23,124 bases of DNA, from assembly GCA_001969505.1 (NCBI GenBank), contig LSSK01001235.1, positions 1 through 23,124 on the forward strand, read 5' to 3'. Made by a program: the position numbers and the translations under genes. Below, piece by piece: positions 1 to 9,128 of the stretch (position 1 is the first letter of the stretch; every line of letters begins with the position of its first letter). This stretch comes from Zancudomyces culisetae. Its lineage: Eukaryota > Kickxellomycota > Harpellomycetes > Harpellales > Legeriomycetaceae. Under the pieces are notes generated by a model that was given only the letters and a program-made list of their open reading frames with translations, made no database searches and was not told the DNA's origin.

Positions 1-951
1 CCTACCCGTTCGCGTGGGAAGGGTAGAGTCAATAAAACTTTGAAATTGTCATCCGCTCAGGAATCCCTATCGTCACTAGATTCCTCATCTTTAACATCAG
101 AAACAGGCTCAGCATCTTCAGGATCAGAGGTGTCATCTCCAGGGTCTGAAATGTCATCTCCAGGATCAGAAATAATGCCCTCAGAGACAGCATATCTAGA
201 ATTCTCAGCAACTTCAACACCTCCCATTTCAGATGAATCTTTTGCCACAGCCACTGCTAATGTTACTACAGACTCGCTCATAGCACCGTTTTCGACATCT
301 GCTCCTAATACTTCAAATATTGAAAACTCCACTGAAAGCTCTTCAAACGCAGAAACAAATAGCGCCACATTTCTTACTAAGAGAGACACTGCATCGGAAC
401 CTCAAAAAAATTCGAGAAGGGGTGCATTAGATTACATACGTAACATTGGTGGCTTTTTCGGTAGCGTGACTGGTGGACCCAAATCCCAAACCCAAGCCCG
501 AACTCCTTCAAAAACAACTAGTATGAGAGTGAACATGCGCCTATCCAAAAGAGTTCGAATAGCCAACTCGATATACACTCTCAACGATGAAAAAGAACAT
601 GCTCAAACAAAATTTGAGCGCTTTGATGCCCACAACTCTGCTGAGACACAGACAATATATTCAGGAGAGCTCGAAAACGTATCGGCAGTGGCTCCCTTCG
701 AAAAGGATCAAGAGGACATGCGTAACTTGCTCGAAGATTATACTCATAACTTAAAAAGAGGATTGGTAGCCAATGCAAAACGTGGACCACCACAGCAATC
801 CAACTGTAAACAGAGCAAAGGTAATTTGCCTACCAAAACCATGGGTAAAAAACCAGCTGGTGCCAAAGATTCTATCACAACTTCAGTGTCAAAGACATTA
901 AAAGAAGTTTCTGGAGATAAGCAAACCAGCTATGAGATACAAATCGAATAA
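1..951 (+). CDS. 3' part of an unrecognised Ser-rich protein (5' end outside window)
   Basis: The frame is open from the first base of the window to a TAA at 949-951, so at least 316 codons are present and the start lies upstream. I do not recognise the product. The first ~125 visible residues are Ser/Thr/Glu-rich and look disordered, with a three-copy heptapeptide repeat. A more basic part follows with a Gly/aromatic patch (IRNIGGFFGSVTGG), a KRVRI stretch and a predicted helical segment near EDMRNLLEDYTHNLKRG, then a Lys/Gln/Ser tail ending YEIQIE. There is no signal peptide or membrane segment in the visible part. The KRVRI motif could be a nuclear localisation or phosphatase-docking signal, but that is inference. 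Base composition is clearly richer in GC than the flanks, as expected for coding DNA. An ATG follows the stop directly in the same frame (see 952-1071). Confidence 0.8.
   Translation, partial: PTRSRGKGRVNKTLKLSSAQESLSSLDSSSLTSETGSASSGSEVSSPGSEMSSPGSEIMPSETAYLEFSATSTPPISDESFATATANVTTDSLIAPFSTSAPNTSNIENSTESSSNAETNSATFLTKRDTASEPQKNSRRGALDYIRNIGGFFGSVTGGPKSQTQARTPSKTTSMRVNMRLSKRVRIANSIYTLNDEKEHAQTKFERFDAHNSAETQTIYSGELENVSAVAPFEKDQEDMRNLLEDYTHNLKRGLVANAKRGPPQQSNCKQSKGNLPTKTMGKKPAGAKDSITTSVSKTLKEVSGDKQTSYEIQIE
121..183 (+). repeat. 21-bp tandem repeat, three copies, in coding sequence
   Basis: Three consecutive 21-nt units (121-141, 142-162, 163-183) encode GSEVSSP, GSEMSSP and a degenerate GSEIMPS. 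The first two copies differ at a few, mostly silent, positions; the third has lost the Ser-Ser-Pro end. It lies in the disordered Ser-rich part of the gene. Confidence 0.8.
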
Positions 952-1071
952 ATGGATGTCGATAGCCTCCTGAATATAATGCGTTTTCTGAGTGGAAATA
1001 ATGATTACAGAATTAATGATGGTGATTATATTGATATGGAAAACAGTGACAATGAAAATATTAGTTGCTAA
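952..1071 (+). other. In-frame open extension directly after the TAA stop
   Basis: The base after the TAA at 949-951 begins an ATG in the same frame. The frame stays open for 39 codons to a second TAA at 1069-1071. The predicted peptide starts MDVDSLLNIMRFLSG and then becomes Asp/Asn-rich and acidic, so its composition resembles protein rather than random AT-rich spacer. It may be a stop read-through extension, a recent stop gain that shortened the gene, or just 3' UTR. The context of the stop (GAA TAA ATG) is not one of the known leaky contexts. Confidence 0.4.
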
Positions 1072-1077
1072 AATAAA
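1072..1077 (+). promoter_or_regulatory. AATAAA polyadenylation-type signal
   Basis: AATAAA begins one base after the second stop codon and is followed by a T-rich stretch. It is the likely 3' end signal for the gene ending at 951. Its position means the extension 952-1071 would be inside the mature mRNA. Confidence 0.4.
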
Positions 1078-1468
1078 GAGCTTTTTGTGTTGTTATAGTT
1101 TCTATGTATTTGAGATTTGGTGAGTTTTGGTCTTTCTTTTTATTATTTTTTTCAGCAAAATTTTGAAAAGGTAGTCCAAGTTATCTAGCTATTCAGTATA
1201 TGACTCTTTGTTTTATCTTATTTGGGTACTTTGCAAATAAATTTGATTTATCTCCTATAAATATTCTTTAGTCGTTCTTGTGGGTTTAGTAAACATGTTT
1301 CCCAGTAGCTATGCTATAAACAGTTGAAAGAGTTGGAATACTGAATTAATCGGGTATGTTTTTTTCACTTTCACCATTTATAAGGTGAAAAACTAAAAAT
1401 AAATAACGCTAAAAGTGTTTAAAAACTTCTTTAAAAGCATATACTTGGTGCTTCGTTTCATTTTTCAG
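1078..1468 (+). other. Intergenic stretch with intron-like signals
   Basis: No long open frame. Several plus-strand splice-like signals are visible: GTGAGT at 1120-1125, a T-rich tract ending in CAG at 1153-1155, a GTATGT near 1351, a GGTGAAA donor-like site near 1384, and a strong T-rich CAG acceptor at 1466-1468. They suggest that the upstream exons of the 1469-1813 coding piece lie here, but I could not join an ATG exon in frame. Confidence 0.35.
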
Positions 1469-1813
1469 GCTGTGGCTGGTATAAAATCACTCACAGTACC
1501 AACCAACCATATATTTGCTGTTTTTACCTTATTAGCAGATCTGATAATATCGTGTGGTGTTGGGAGTAATGATGATAGGATATATAAAAATGGGTGGAGT
1601 TTTTCAGCAGGTAGGCTGGAAAACGTGGATCATATCGTTAGAAAGTTTAAGGTTCAGTATCCATTGTGCGACAAGAACTGCGCAGAAATCATTGAGAACA
1701 TTTTTCTGGACTGCACAATGTGGGTAGAGCCTCAGTTTATGTTTCTGGAACGTATTCCAGAAGTATCAGTTGCAGGGAGTGAGGATAACGGTAGGAGAGA
1801 AATGATGAGATGA
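1469..1813 (+). CDS. Candidate terminal exon of an unrecognised protein
   Basis: A frame of 114 codons plus TGA starts directly after a good acceptor (TTTCATTTTTCAG). The reading continues upstream only through an AT-rich stretch that looks intronic, and without an ATG. The peptide begins AVAGIKSLTVPTNHIFAV and includes LLADLIISCGVGSNDD, a four-Cys region around YPLCDKNC and FLDCTMWVEP, and ends REMMR. It has a hydrophobic first third and a mixed, folded-looking remainder. I do not recognise the family. A spliced upstream part is expected between 1100 and 1400. The alternative is a relic of a gene that has lost its 5' end. Confidence 0.5.
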   Translation, partial: AVAGIKSLTVPTNHIFAVFTLLADLIISCGVGSNDDRIYKNGWSFSAGRLENVDHIVRKFKVQYPLCDKNCAEIIENIFLDCTMWVEPQFMFLERIPEVSVAGSEDNGRREMMR

Positions 1814-2422
1814 CTTTGTGAGCAGAATCCTTGGAGGGGAATCATAAAGGCTGGTTACTTTACCCATAGAAGATAACAAAGCAAAAATAACACCCTTAGT
1901 TGGACTAGATACGGAATAGCTGGTGAATAGTTTGTGTAGCTAATACTGTATTCGGGTAGCTGAAATAACCGATAAAACACCCCCACATGAAACGCTTTGA
2001 TGGTAGGACTGAGCTTCAAAATCTACACGCTTTAGTACCTAAACACCTGATAAAATAACAACAGTTTTTATGTAGTTATACTTGCAAAATTTAGGTATAA
2101 AACTTCATTTTCTATAAAAATGCACTTGGATAACAACTATTTAAACAAAATATACGCATGCCTATATAAATATAATTATCATGTAAGAAAAGTCAAACTC
2201 TGAGCTGAATCCTTGGTATTGTCTATTTTTTTAAAAATGGTATGCTAACATCCGAGCGTCTCGCCAATTTAATTTTAAAGATATTATAAGTATAGAAAAA
2301 TAGCTCATCAAATGTTTTTATACATATAAAGTGGTGAATCGCGTTTCATAGCCTCATTAAAGCTACCACCCTTTCTTTTTTTTGATAAGTCTGGCTCAGG
2401 AAAACTTGTTTCACAAGAATTA
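1814..2422. other. Convergent 3' intergenic region
   Basis: This lies between the plus-strand exon ending at 1813 and the minus-strand cyclin ending at 2423. It is AT-rich with several A-rich and T-rich runs that could serve 3' end formation on either strand. I see no coding frame or RNA gene. Confidence 0.5.
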
Positions 2423-3702
2423 CTAATTTGTGAAAGTGTTTATTTGTCGCGGATTATCCAGTACAGGAAAGTTTATATTTCGTTCTCTAATTTGGTTAGT
2501 GTAGTCTAGAGCTGGGGCTGGTACCAACACTTTACTAATGTGGTTTCGTGAAGCTATATATTTGTTTTGATGACCAATGCTATTTTGCAGACTGTGGCTG
2601 TAGGGACCTTCGGATATTTTATATGTTTTCTGTGCGGGTATATGTGCGACGCAAGGGTTTTTTAAACTCAATGTATTGTAAGGCGAATGAGCTTCAATTG
2701 GATCTACACTGTACATAGCTGCTCTTTCGTACTTATTTTTATAAAACAACGAAGCGACTCTATCCAGATCTTGTGGAGTGATTCGTAGGTCAAAGTCCTA
2801 AATAATAAATTGCAGCCCTTTATTTATAAATGACTAGAGTCTATACATTCGTATTATGTAATGGTGTGGATGGTGACTTACAATCAAGAATAAAAACTGT
2901 TTTTCCATTAGATTTACTTCCTGGAGCGAAAACATTGTAGAATACCTTGCCCAATATTTATTTTTTGGCGATGCATCGTTTAGATATTTGCTATTTAAAA
3001 AATAAGATTAGGATTAACAGTTTTGAACTCCAAAAGATGGTTGTGTATAATAGAAATAAGAGTAGTAGCGATAGTAGAATGCGTACCCAGCAATTATCAG
3101 AGATGCCAAAAAAATTCTATGACATGTACACTCGATACCTACAATGTATTTTAACCAAATTTTCATTTTTTTTAGCATCACGTAGTCTCATCTTATAGAC
3201 TTTATTGGTGCCAACTCTTAAAAAAGAAGAGATAACATTAATATACACGCTAATAATCAGAAGTAAGTACTCACCTCTGGCACCACTTGGCAACTTTCTC
3301 TTTAATCTATCCAAATATTCAACTGTACAAATCAGGGTTCCAGCATGGACCTTTGATTTTATTACCAAGTTTGTAATAAAACTCCTTAGGGATATTAATT
3401 TATTTTCGGATTGGTAGTATTCAGAGTCGTCTATTGTTGCACTGCTTGATAATGGCGATGAAGATATGCTGGATTCGCTTGATCCGGACACCCTTCGATC
3501 GTTTTCAGAGGTCCTCTTGCATTGGATTATTCTTGCTGCCTTAGCTGCTAGAATGTCTAAAATAGATGGCACGGTATTTATATTTATCTTTTCTTTGGTA
3601 AGCTAAGTGGTTATATTTAGACACACAAATATTACCTATCATTTCTTTGGTCACTTCACCTCGGATTAATTCCTGAGTCCTGCTATCCATTTTCCACATC
3701 AT
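2423..3702 (-). CDS. PCL-type (Pho85-class) cyclin, five exons
   Basis: Joined exons: 3702-3636, 3556-3275, 3138-3087, 2990-2882 and 2797-2423, giving 294 codons plus TAA. The phases fit at all four junctions. PCL cyclins bind and direct the Pho85/CDK5-like kinase in fungi. The family pattern is visible throughout: EVTKEMI and AAKAARIIQC near residues 16-35, then a Ser-rich loop (45-73). The cyclin box runs about 76-190, with FITNLVIKSKV, GTLICTVEYLDRLKRKLP, CHRIFLASLII, then LNDASPKNKYWARYS, VNLMEKQFLFLIDFDLRI. The tail after 190 is poorly conserved. Donors are GTAATA, GTGAGT, GTACGC and GTAAGT; all acceptors are TAG. Intron lengths are 79, 136, 96 and 84 nt. One CTG codes for the conserved Leu in ASLII, so CTG is leucine here. 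Start chosen at the first of two adjacent ATGs; the second (3699) or the one at 3690 could be used. Exact G1 versus metabolic PCL class cannot be set. Confidence 0.88.
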
Positions 3703-3878
3703 TTTGAGTCGTTCAAGTAATAACGTTGTACTTAGGCAATTAACAGCGTGATGGTTTACAGAAAAAGATATATCAACGATTTGTGATCGCGTGTTTATTG
3801 TAAATTGTTTTACTGTTTTATTCTTATTTCGTATGTTTATTGTTTAGTTATATTATCGATCTAATAAGTGTACTATTC

Positions 3879-3888
3879 ATATATATTT
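3879..3888 (-). promoter_or_regulatory. TATA-like element upstream of the PCL cyclin
   Basis: An ATATATAT-type run lies about 180 nt upstream of the cyclin ATG on its coding strand. It is the best TATA candidate in the flank, but such runs are common in this AT-rich sequence. Confidence 0.3.
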
Positions 3889-4931
3889 AGTTCCAATTCG
3901 ATTCAATTCGCTATTTTTCTTGAAATTCCATTTACTCGCGCTTTCTGTTGGAGTGGATATGATATTTATTGATACTGCTATCACTAGAAGCAGTTAAAAT
4001 GTATACCCAATACTATTGTTGACTGATGTTTGACGGTGTTAAATGGTTATATTTAGTCTGGTTATAACCGAATAGGTAAACAGTATATTATCGAGCGTTT
4101 ACCTCTACAATAAAGTGTTAGTTATTTATATTGAACACTATCTAATTATAGTATATAAGAGCTGCTTTTTTTTAAAACAAGAGATGCATGGTCGCAAAGA
4201 ACATAAATTTAATCAAACATTGTCTTTTGCATCTACATATACAAGGAACAAAAGTGATGTATGCTATTACAAGAATAAGGACTCCATGCTACTTAGTTTT
4301 TAAGGGTAGGTGGTAAGCTAACCGCTGTGTGGTTGACAATGCCGCGTTTTTTTTTGTTTTTTTATTTTACTTTTTACAGGATTGTTTTCAGCAACAAAAA
4401 TATACACTATTTGAATGTGACAGGAAAATGAAAAGGCGGTTAAAAAAAAGGCAAATAATATTGGCATAATGGGACTAGGGCTATTTAAAACCAATTGAAA
4501 TGCAAGTTTTGTGTTGGCTAGATGCCACGGCTTTGTTCAAGAAGTGATAGCCAGATTCTAATATAACATCGACTCCTCCCAGAATCAAATGTCCATAAAA
4601 AGGGGGAGTAAAAGACGAGAAATAAGAGGTTATACACCAAAGAGCCTGGTATATAGAGGGGGGAGACTGAATCCAATAGCATAACAGACTAGAGTCTGTG
4701 AAGACATATTATATTTTCCTATAGAATAAATATTTAATGTATCGCAATTATGCATTCCCGATCGATCATACCTGTATATGGCAATGAAGTTTGTTGCACT
4801 ATTCTCACTATTGGCGAAATGCAAATAAAGTGTCTAGCCTAGGTAGGGAGTAAAAACGAAAGTAAACCAACGAAAATGGGAAATCTTTTTGTGATTACGA
4901 GCTATAAACTAACTTTAATAGGTGTGGAGAA

Positions 4932-4958
4932 GGGAAAGAGGGGGAGGAGGGAGGGGGG
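4932..4958 (+). other. G-quadruplex motif
   Basis: Four G-runs (4932-4934, 4940-4944, 4949-4951, 4953-4958) are separated by loops of 5, 4 and 1 nt, matching the G3+N1-7 quadruplex rule on the plus strand. Other G-rich tracts (near 5191, 7825, 8040 and 8440) have long G runs but not four clean runs in range. Confidence 0.6.
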
Positions 4959-6512
4959 AGGAGAAATAAGAAGAATAATAGTAATAAATTCAAACAAGGA
5001 CTTGTGTTGGGAGATGTTGCACTGAGCTATTCTAATAATTCTAGATTTACTGTGCCTCCATTTCATATTTGAAAACATATTGGATTCGGGAGAATTAAAA
5101 AACAAAAAAAAAAGAAAAACACCAATCAAGCAACTATAGAAGCTAGAAGAGGTCATAAAGCAAGAAAATCGTATCAATAGTAGCAATAAATGGGGGGGGT
5201 GGAGGCGGAGAGGAAGACTAAAAAAAAATAACCCTAAAAGCAATGCAACCAAGCTTCCAATTGGAAATAGGATCTGCTGCTTTTCATATTTTAAGCTTTA
5301 TCAACAGACTCATGTTCTGAATTAAAAAAATTCCAGGTTAAAAAATACATAGAGAAAAAGTAGCTGCACATCAGAGCTCTAGATTAGCATAGCCATTGTG
5401 GATGTGTGGTAAATACGCATGCAACAGTGGTATCTGGAGGCTGTATCAGTAAAGGATCGTTTATAGAAAGGTGAGAGGGGAAGAGAGGAGAGTTTTTACA
5501 TAAAAGATACGGACTAATTGATGGGTGGGACTGCTCTGCATCACGGGTGGATTTTTTTTAAATTTTAGCATTGGTCATACAGGGGTTTAATGGACTTTAG
5601 CTTATATATTGAAGATACGCACCCCCCAAAAATGCGAGTCTATTTCAGTGCCGAAAAATAAAAAAAACTCAAACGTTTGCTTATACCTTTACATTTTCCA
5701 GCAAACCTTAACTCGGCGTGTAAACAAAAGAATGTATATCCACTCCAGTGGGTTGCATGTTGCGTCTGAATAAAATAAAAGATACTAAAAGTGGTATTTG
5801 CGTAAACCAGTAGCAGAAATTTTATTTACGCCTGGACGTTGGACCAAAAGATAGAGGATCAAGTTGGTATCTGGATTGAGTATGTGTTTATTCATGCAGT
5901 GATACACACAATACGCTTTTCCTATCCCATTATTTATTTATTCACGCCAGAATATAATCCGTATACATTGACAGTATTTTAATGGGAGAGATGCTTCTTC
6001 AAGGCAGTTGACATTTATCACTGTGTGGCTAATTTTGGTTTTGGATTCAGATGCGTTTACACCCTCGTTTTATTTAATACTTTGAGCTAATTGTGATAAA
6101 AAAACTAAGAATAACAATATATCCAATAAAATAAAAAACATGGGTGGTGGAAATTGACAAGTGTTATAATTACATTCCATTTTCTTGTTAGGGAAAATCG
6201 TTTAGAAATTACCATGAATGAACTATTTCACGATTTACGATGTAGAATTACAGTTTGTAACTAATACAAAGCATGTCACTAAATAGTACCACACTGTTGT
6301 CTTTAATTACGTTTTATTTTTACATCTATTGGTGTCATAGCAGGCATACATAGAGTAAAGTCGATACACTGGTTGTGAGTATGTCAGAGAAAAAAGATAC
6401 GGTTTTCCTAGTTTAATTGTCTTTTTACTCTGAGCTGCAGCATAATAAATCACAAAAAGTAGTATAAATTAATTGTATTCGACGGTACAGTGGGAATCTA
6501 GATGAGAAAAAA

Positions 6513-6549
6513 GACAGGAAATGATAAAGACAGGAAATGATAAAGACAG
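6513..6549 (+). repeat. 16-bp tandem repeat, 2.3 copies
   Basis: The unit GACAGGAAATGATAAA occurs perfectly at 6513-6528 and 6529-6544, followed by a partial third copy (GACAG). It is non-coding. Confidence 0.8.
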
Positions 6550-7568
6550 AGGAACGGTCAACATATTATAAGCTGAAAATTCCTAAAGTTTATCACATGA
6601 AGCTTTATATATCATATTTTAGCCGATTCAGTTTGTGTTGGTAAATGCAGAATAAGAGAATGTATGTGTTTCGAATAGGCTTTTAAAAGACCATATGTCT
6701 GATAACTAGAAATTCCGTCTGTACTTGTGGAAATGGACAAACAATAGATCATACTAGTCTTTGAGCTCACGTTAGCATATAAATAGGTCCAGATCTAAGT
6801 CTGTTTTAAAATCACCTGCAAAGTTCAGTTCAATAATTTTATGTTTTAGGTTTAATAACTGAGCTGAAACAAAACGTGTAGATGAATGAAATTAACTTTG
6901 ATGAGAAAAAATAAAGTTGAAAAATGTGCACAGGCGGGAAAATTGGTACAAAACACAATTCCTACTTTCTCACAAACACATTATATAGTGTGATTCTTTT
7001 ACTTCCGCTAAATAAAAAAACGTGATGTTGAACATACTTAAGGGGTAGTTGTGAAATGAGAGTAGGGGAGGGATATATGCATAGAGTTAGGTGAGAAGAA
7101 GGAACGATTTGAAACGCTGAGTGGACCTTGGATTAATCCCATGCAAATAGTGTGACTGAGAGCAAGGCTTGTGTGTGAAATTATATATTCGACCCAAAGA
7201 ACTTGGCTGAGAAAAAAAAACTAAGATATGGGTAACTGTGTTCTTCATCAATAGAGCAAGCATGACTCATTTAAAAGTCAGGTTCAATCTTTTTTTTGTT
7301 GATAAACCGAAAAGTAACTGTTTTTGTTCTTGGCCAAAAACAAATTTAGAGCTAACTTGTGAAAGAAAAAATAACAGGGTTGATAAAAAAATATTACTAA
7401 TAAAACTCAATTGAAAATCATAGTCAGAAAATAGAACGCGTATATTGGCTAGCTGTTAAACAAAGCGATTAATGGAAATAAAGTAAACAAATAAACCATC
7501 GACAATATTGATGGATAAATTCATAGTGATTCGCCAAGTGTCAAAAAAAATAATGCGGATGCAGAAAA

Positions 7569-7730
7569 ATGACTGCGAATAGAAGAGAGGCTATCCCTCT
7601 GGTAAATGTGTTTAGAAACTATCCGGGTAGCATTGGCATAGGAAAAGTCAGCCTGGTTCAGCTAAACAAGTCCATGATTTCTTTCACGCCAATAGATGCA
7701 GGAATGAGCCGAAAGAAAAGGGCGAATTAA
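7569..7730 (+). CDS. Possible small protein, 53 aa
   Basis: ATG at 7569 opens a 53-codon frame ending TAA at 7728-7730; the preceding in-frame stop lies about 20 nt upstream. The local GC is higher than the flanks. The peptide is basic with a mixed composition (starts MTANRREAIPLVNVF, middle YPGSIGIGKVSLVQLNKSM, end MSRKKRAN), unlike the low-complexity translations of nearby purine runs. No family is recognised. It stands alone in the gene-poor interval; the nearest gene is 1.4 kb away. A chance frame of this size is possible in mixed-composition DNA, and it might also be one exon of a spliced gene. Confidence 0.3.
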   Translation: MTANRREAIPLVNVFRNYPGSIGIGKVSLVQLNKSMISFTPIDAGMSRKKRAN

Positions 7731-8171
7731 AAATCTGCTCACAAAAGACACTTGACACTTATTAACTAAAGCGAGTCCGCATAAAAGCAGCTATGTTTGA
7801 TAAGGGTGGTTGGATTGGTGGAGGAGAGGGGGGGACTGGACTTCAAACACGGAAAATTGACAATTAAGAAATTTTTTGATTTCCCTTTTTTGTGTTTTAC
7901 ATGCTCCGTATTTTGGGGGATTGTAGGAACAGTAAAAATTTAGAAAAAAAAGAGGGGGAGGAAGCACAAACAAAGCAAACCAGATTTTGGAAAAAAAATT
8001 TTTTTATTCAACAAAGTGTTTGTTGAATGCATACTTTGGGGGGGGGTGCGACAGTTCATTTTTCGCATTTTTTTGACAGATAAGCATGAGCAAAGACATA
8101 AGATTAAGTATAAGAACAAGTTAAGGGCAACTACAAGCATGGGTATAGGCACAGGCAGATAAACAAACAAC
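7731..8171. other. Non-coding stretch with A/T and G tracts
   Basis: Purine-rich plus-strand blocks (about 7800-7840 and 7945-7965), an A8T7 tract at 7991-8005 and a run of G near 8038-8046. Minus-strand frames here translate to Phe/Leu/Pro low-complexity and look like shadows of the purine bias. No gene seen. Confidence 0.4.
8006..8028. repeat. Perfect 10-bp inverted repeat, 3-nt loop
   Basis: ATTCAACAAA at 8006-8015, loop GTG, and its exact reverse complement at 8019-8028. It directly follows the A8T7 tract. It could form a hairpin in RNA or a cruciform in DNA; function unknown. Confidence 0.75.
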
Positions 8172-8387
8172 ATGCTCCAAAAAAAGGGGTCTATAATTAG
8201 AAAAGGCGCTGAAGTATTGAAAAAACAAAACCCAAACTCAAAGACAAATTTCCTGCAAGGAAGTTCTTTTTTTAGTTTGATTATTGTCTGTGGTTATGGA
8301 ACAGAATTAAATAAAGTTGGCAAGGTTTTTATTGGGAAAAGAGATAAGGCGTCAAATTCATATCAAGCTGAACCAGTGATAAACTAA
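8172..8387 (+). CDS. Possible small protein, 71 aa
   Basis: ATG at 8172 opens a 71-codon frame to TAA at 8387. The N-terminus is Lys-rich (MLQKKGSIIRKG), followed by a hydrophobic patch (FFSLIIVCGYG) and a basic second half (VGKVFIGKRDKASN). It is not a simple low-complexity translation, but no family is recognised and AT/purine bias helps keep frames open here. It lies about 740 nt upstream of the next gene, in the same orientation. Confidence 0.2.
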   Translation: MLQKKGSIIRKGAEVLKKQNPNSKTNFLQGSSFFSLIIVCGYGTELNKVGKVFIGKRDKASNSYQAEPVIN

Positions 8388-9128
8388 AAAGCCATGTTAA
8401 TAAATTTGGTTTGAAAAAAAAATGAGGGTGTGTGTGATGGGGTGGGGAGGGGGCATGGAAATAATGTGACATACAACCATCTAGTATTTTTTTTCCTTTT
8501 TATTAACGCGATTACTAATTTCTGAAGTATTGGTAATACAAAATAATAAAATGAATTTTTATCACTATTTTTTTAGTGAGCAAATAAAAGAAACAGAACG
8601 AATATTAAAAAAGTTTTATTAGTAATAATTCCAAAATTCAAGAAAATTTCTAGATTGCTCTAGGAAAAAAATTATAAACTAATGGAAAAGCTAAAACAGG
8701 AAAAAAAAAAGTAGTATATACTCAAGCTTTTTTCTTCAAAAAAAAAAGTAAAATATACAACCAAATTAAACGGTAAAACCAAATTTGAACACAAACAATA
8801 TGTATAAAGTCAACAAAACAGTAGCAACAGTAAGCCGACAATACATAAAGAGGAGTAAATATAACATAAACAAAACTTTCTAATAAAAATTGAAAAAATA
8901 AAAACGAAATTTGTGCTTTTGAAGGATTTTAAGAAACAGCAACATCGAAGAGTGGCGAAAAAGAATATAAAATAAATAAAAAAGGAGCAACTAAAAATAT
9001 AAAAGACATATTCTAAAGGATACGTGCTATATAATATCGACATAGGGACGTAAAAGAGAAATTCAAAAAAGTATCAAAAGTACAATAGATAGTAAAGTAG
9101 AAATTTAAGATAAAGCACGAAAAAAAAT
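8388..9128 (+). promoter_or_regulatory. A/purine-rich upstream region of the 737-aa gene
   Basis: Long A-rich plus strand with few pyrimidines between about 8560 and 9128. There is no ATG from about 9005 to 9128, so the last ~120 nt would make a clean leader. A CACGAAAA sequence at about 9116-9123, just before the ATG, matches the yeast SBF site in letters only. Confidence 0.4.
9028..9034 (+). promoter_or_regulatory. TATATAA box
   Basis: TATATAA lies 95 nt upstream of the ATG at 9129, in a suitable place for a core promoter of the 737-aa gene. Confidence 0.4.

Larger units (their letters stand above)
3703..7568. other. Gene-poor interval, left part
   Basis: Nearly 3.9 kb without a convincing gene on either strand. 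From 5250 to 7568 I see no open frame of 60 codons. Small frames exist (for example ATG at 4184 to 4303, 39 codons, and 5590-5661, 23 codons, both plus strand), but they are short enough to be chance. Texture differs from the AT-rich tail of the window: homopolymer A runs, G runs and purine-rich plus-strand blocks alternate with mixed sequence. The first ~300 bp probably hold the cyclin promoter. I found no tRNA cloverleaf and no transposon terminal repeats. Confidence 0.5.

Noticed and set aside
3040-3120. CTG read as serine (CTG-Ser clade)
   Set aside because: The CTG in the cyclin core falls at a conserved hydrophobic position, and CTG also occupies hydrophobic positions in the helices of the 737-aa protein.
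4686-4699. CAGACT-AG-AGTCTG inverted repeat
   Set aside because: A 6-bp stem with a 2-nt loop is expected by chance in sequence of this length and has no supporting context.
4902-5252. 116-codon minus-strand open frame
   Set aside because: It is the complement of purine-rich tracts and translates to Leu/Phe/Pro/Ser low-complexity. No protein-like segment or conserved motif.
5382-5394. GATTAGCATAGCC resembling part of U6 snRNA
   Set aside because: The flanking sequence does not match: no ACAGAGA box just upstream, no GCGCAAGG downstream and no terminal T run in place.
7200-7300. Possible RNA polymerase III gene: GGTTCAATC B-box-like site before a T run, TGGCTGAG A-box-like site
   Set aside because: The spacing is too long for a tRNA, no cloverleaf can be drawn and there is no acceptor stem.
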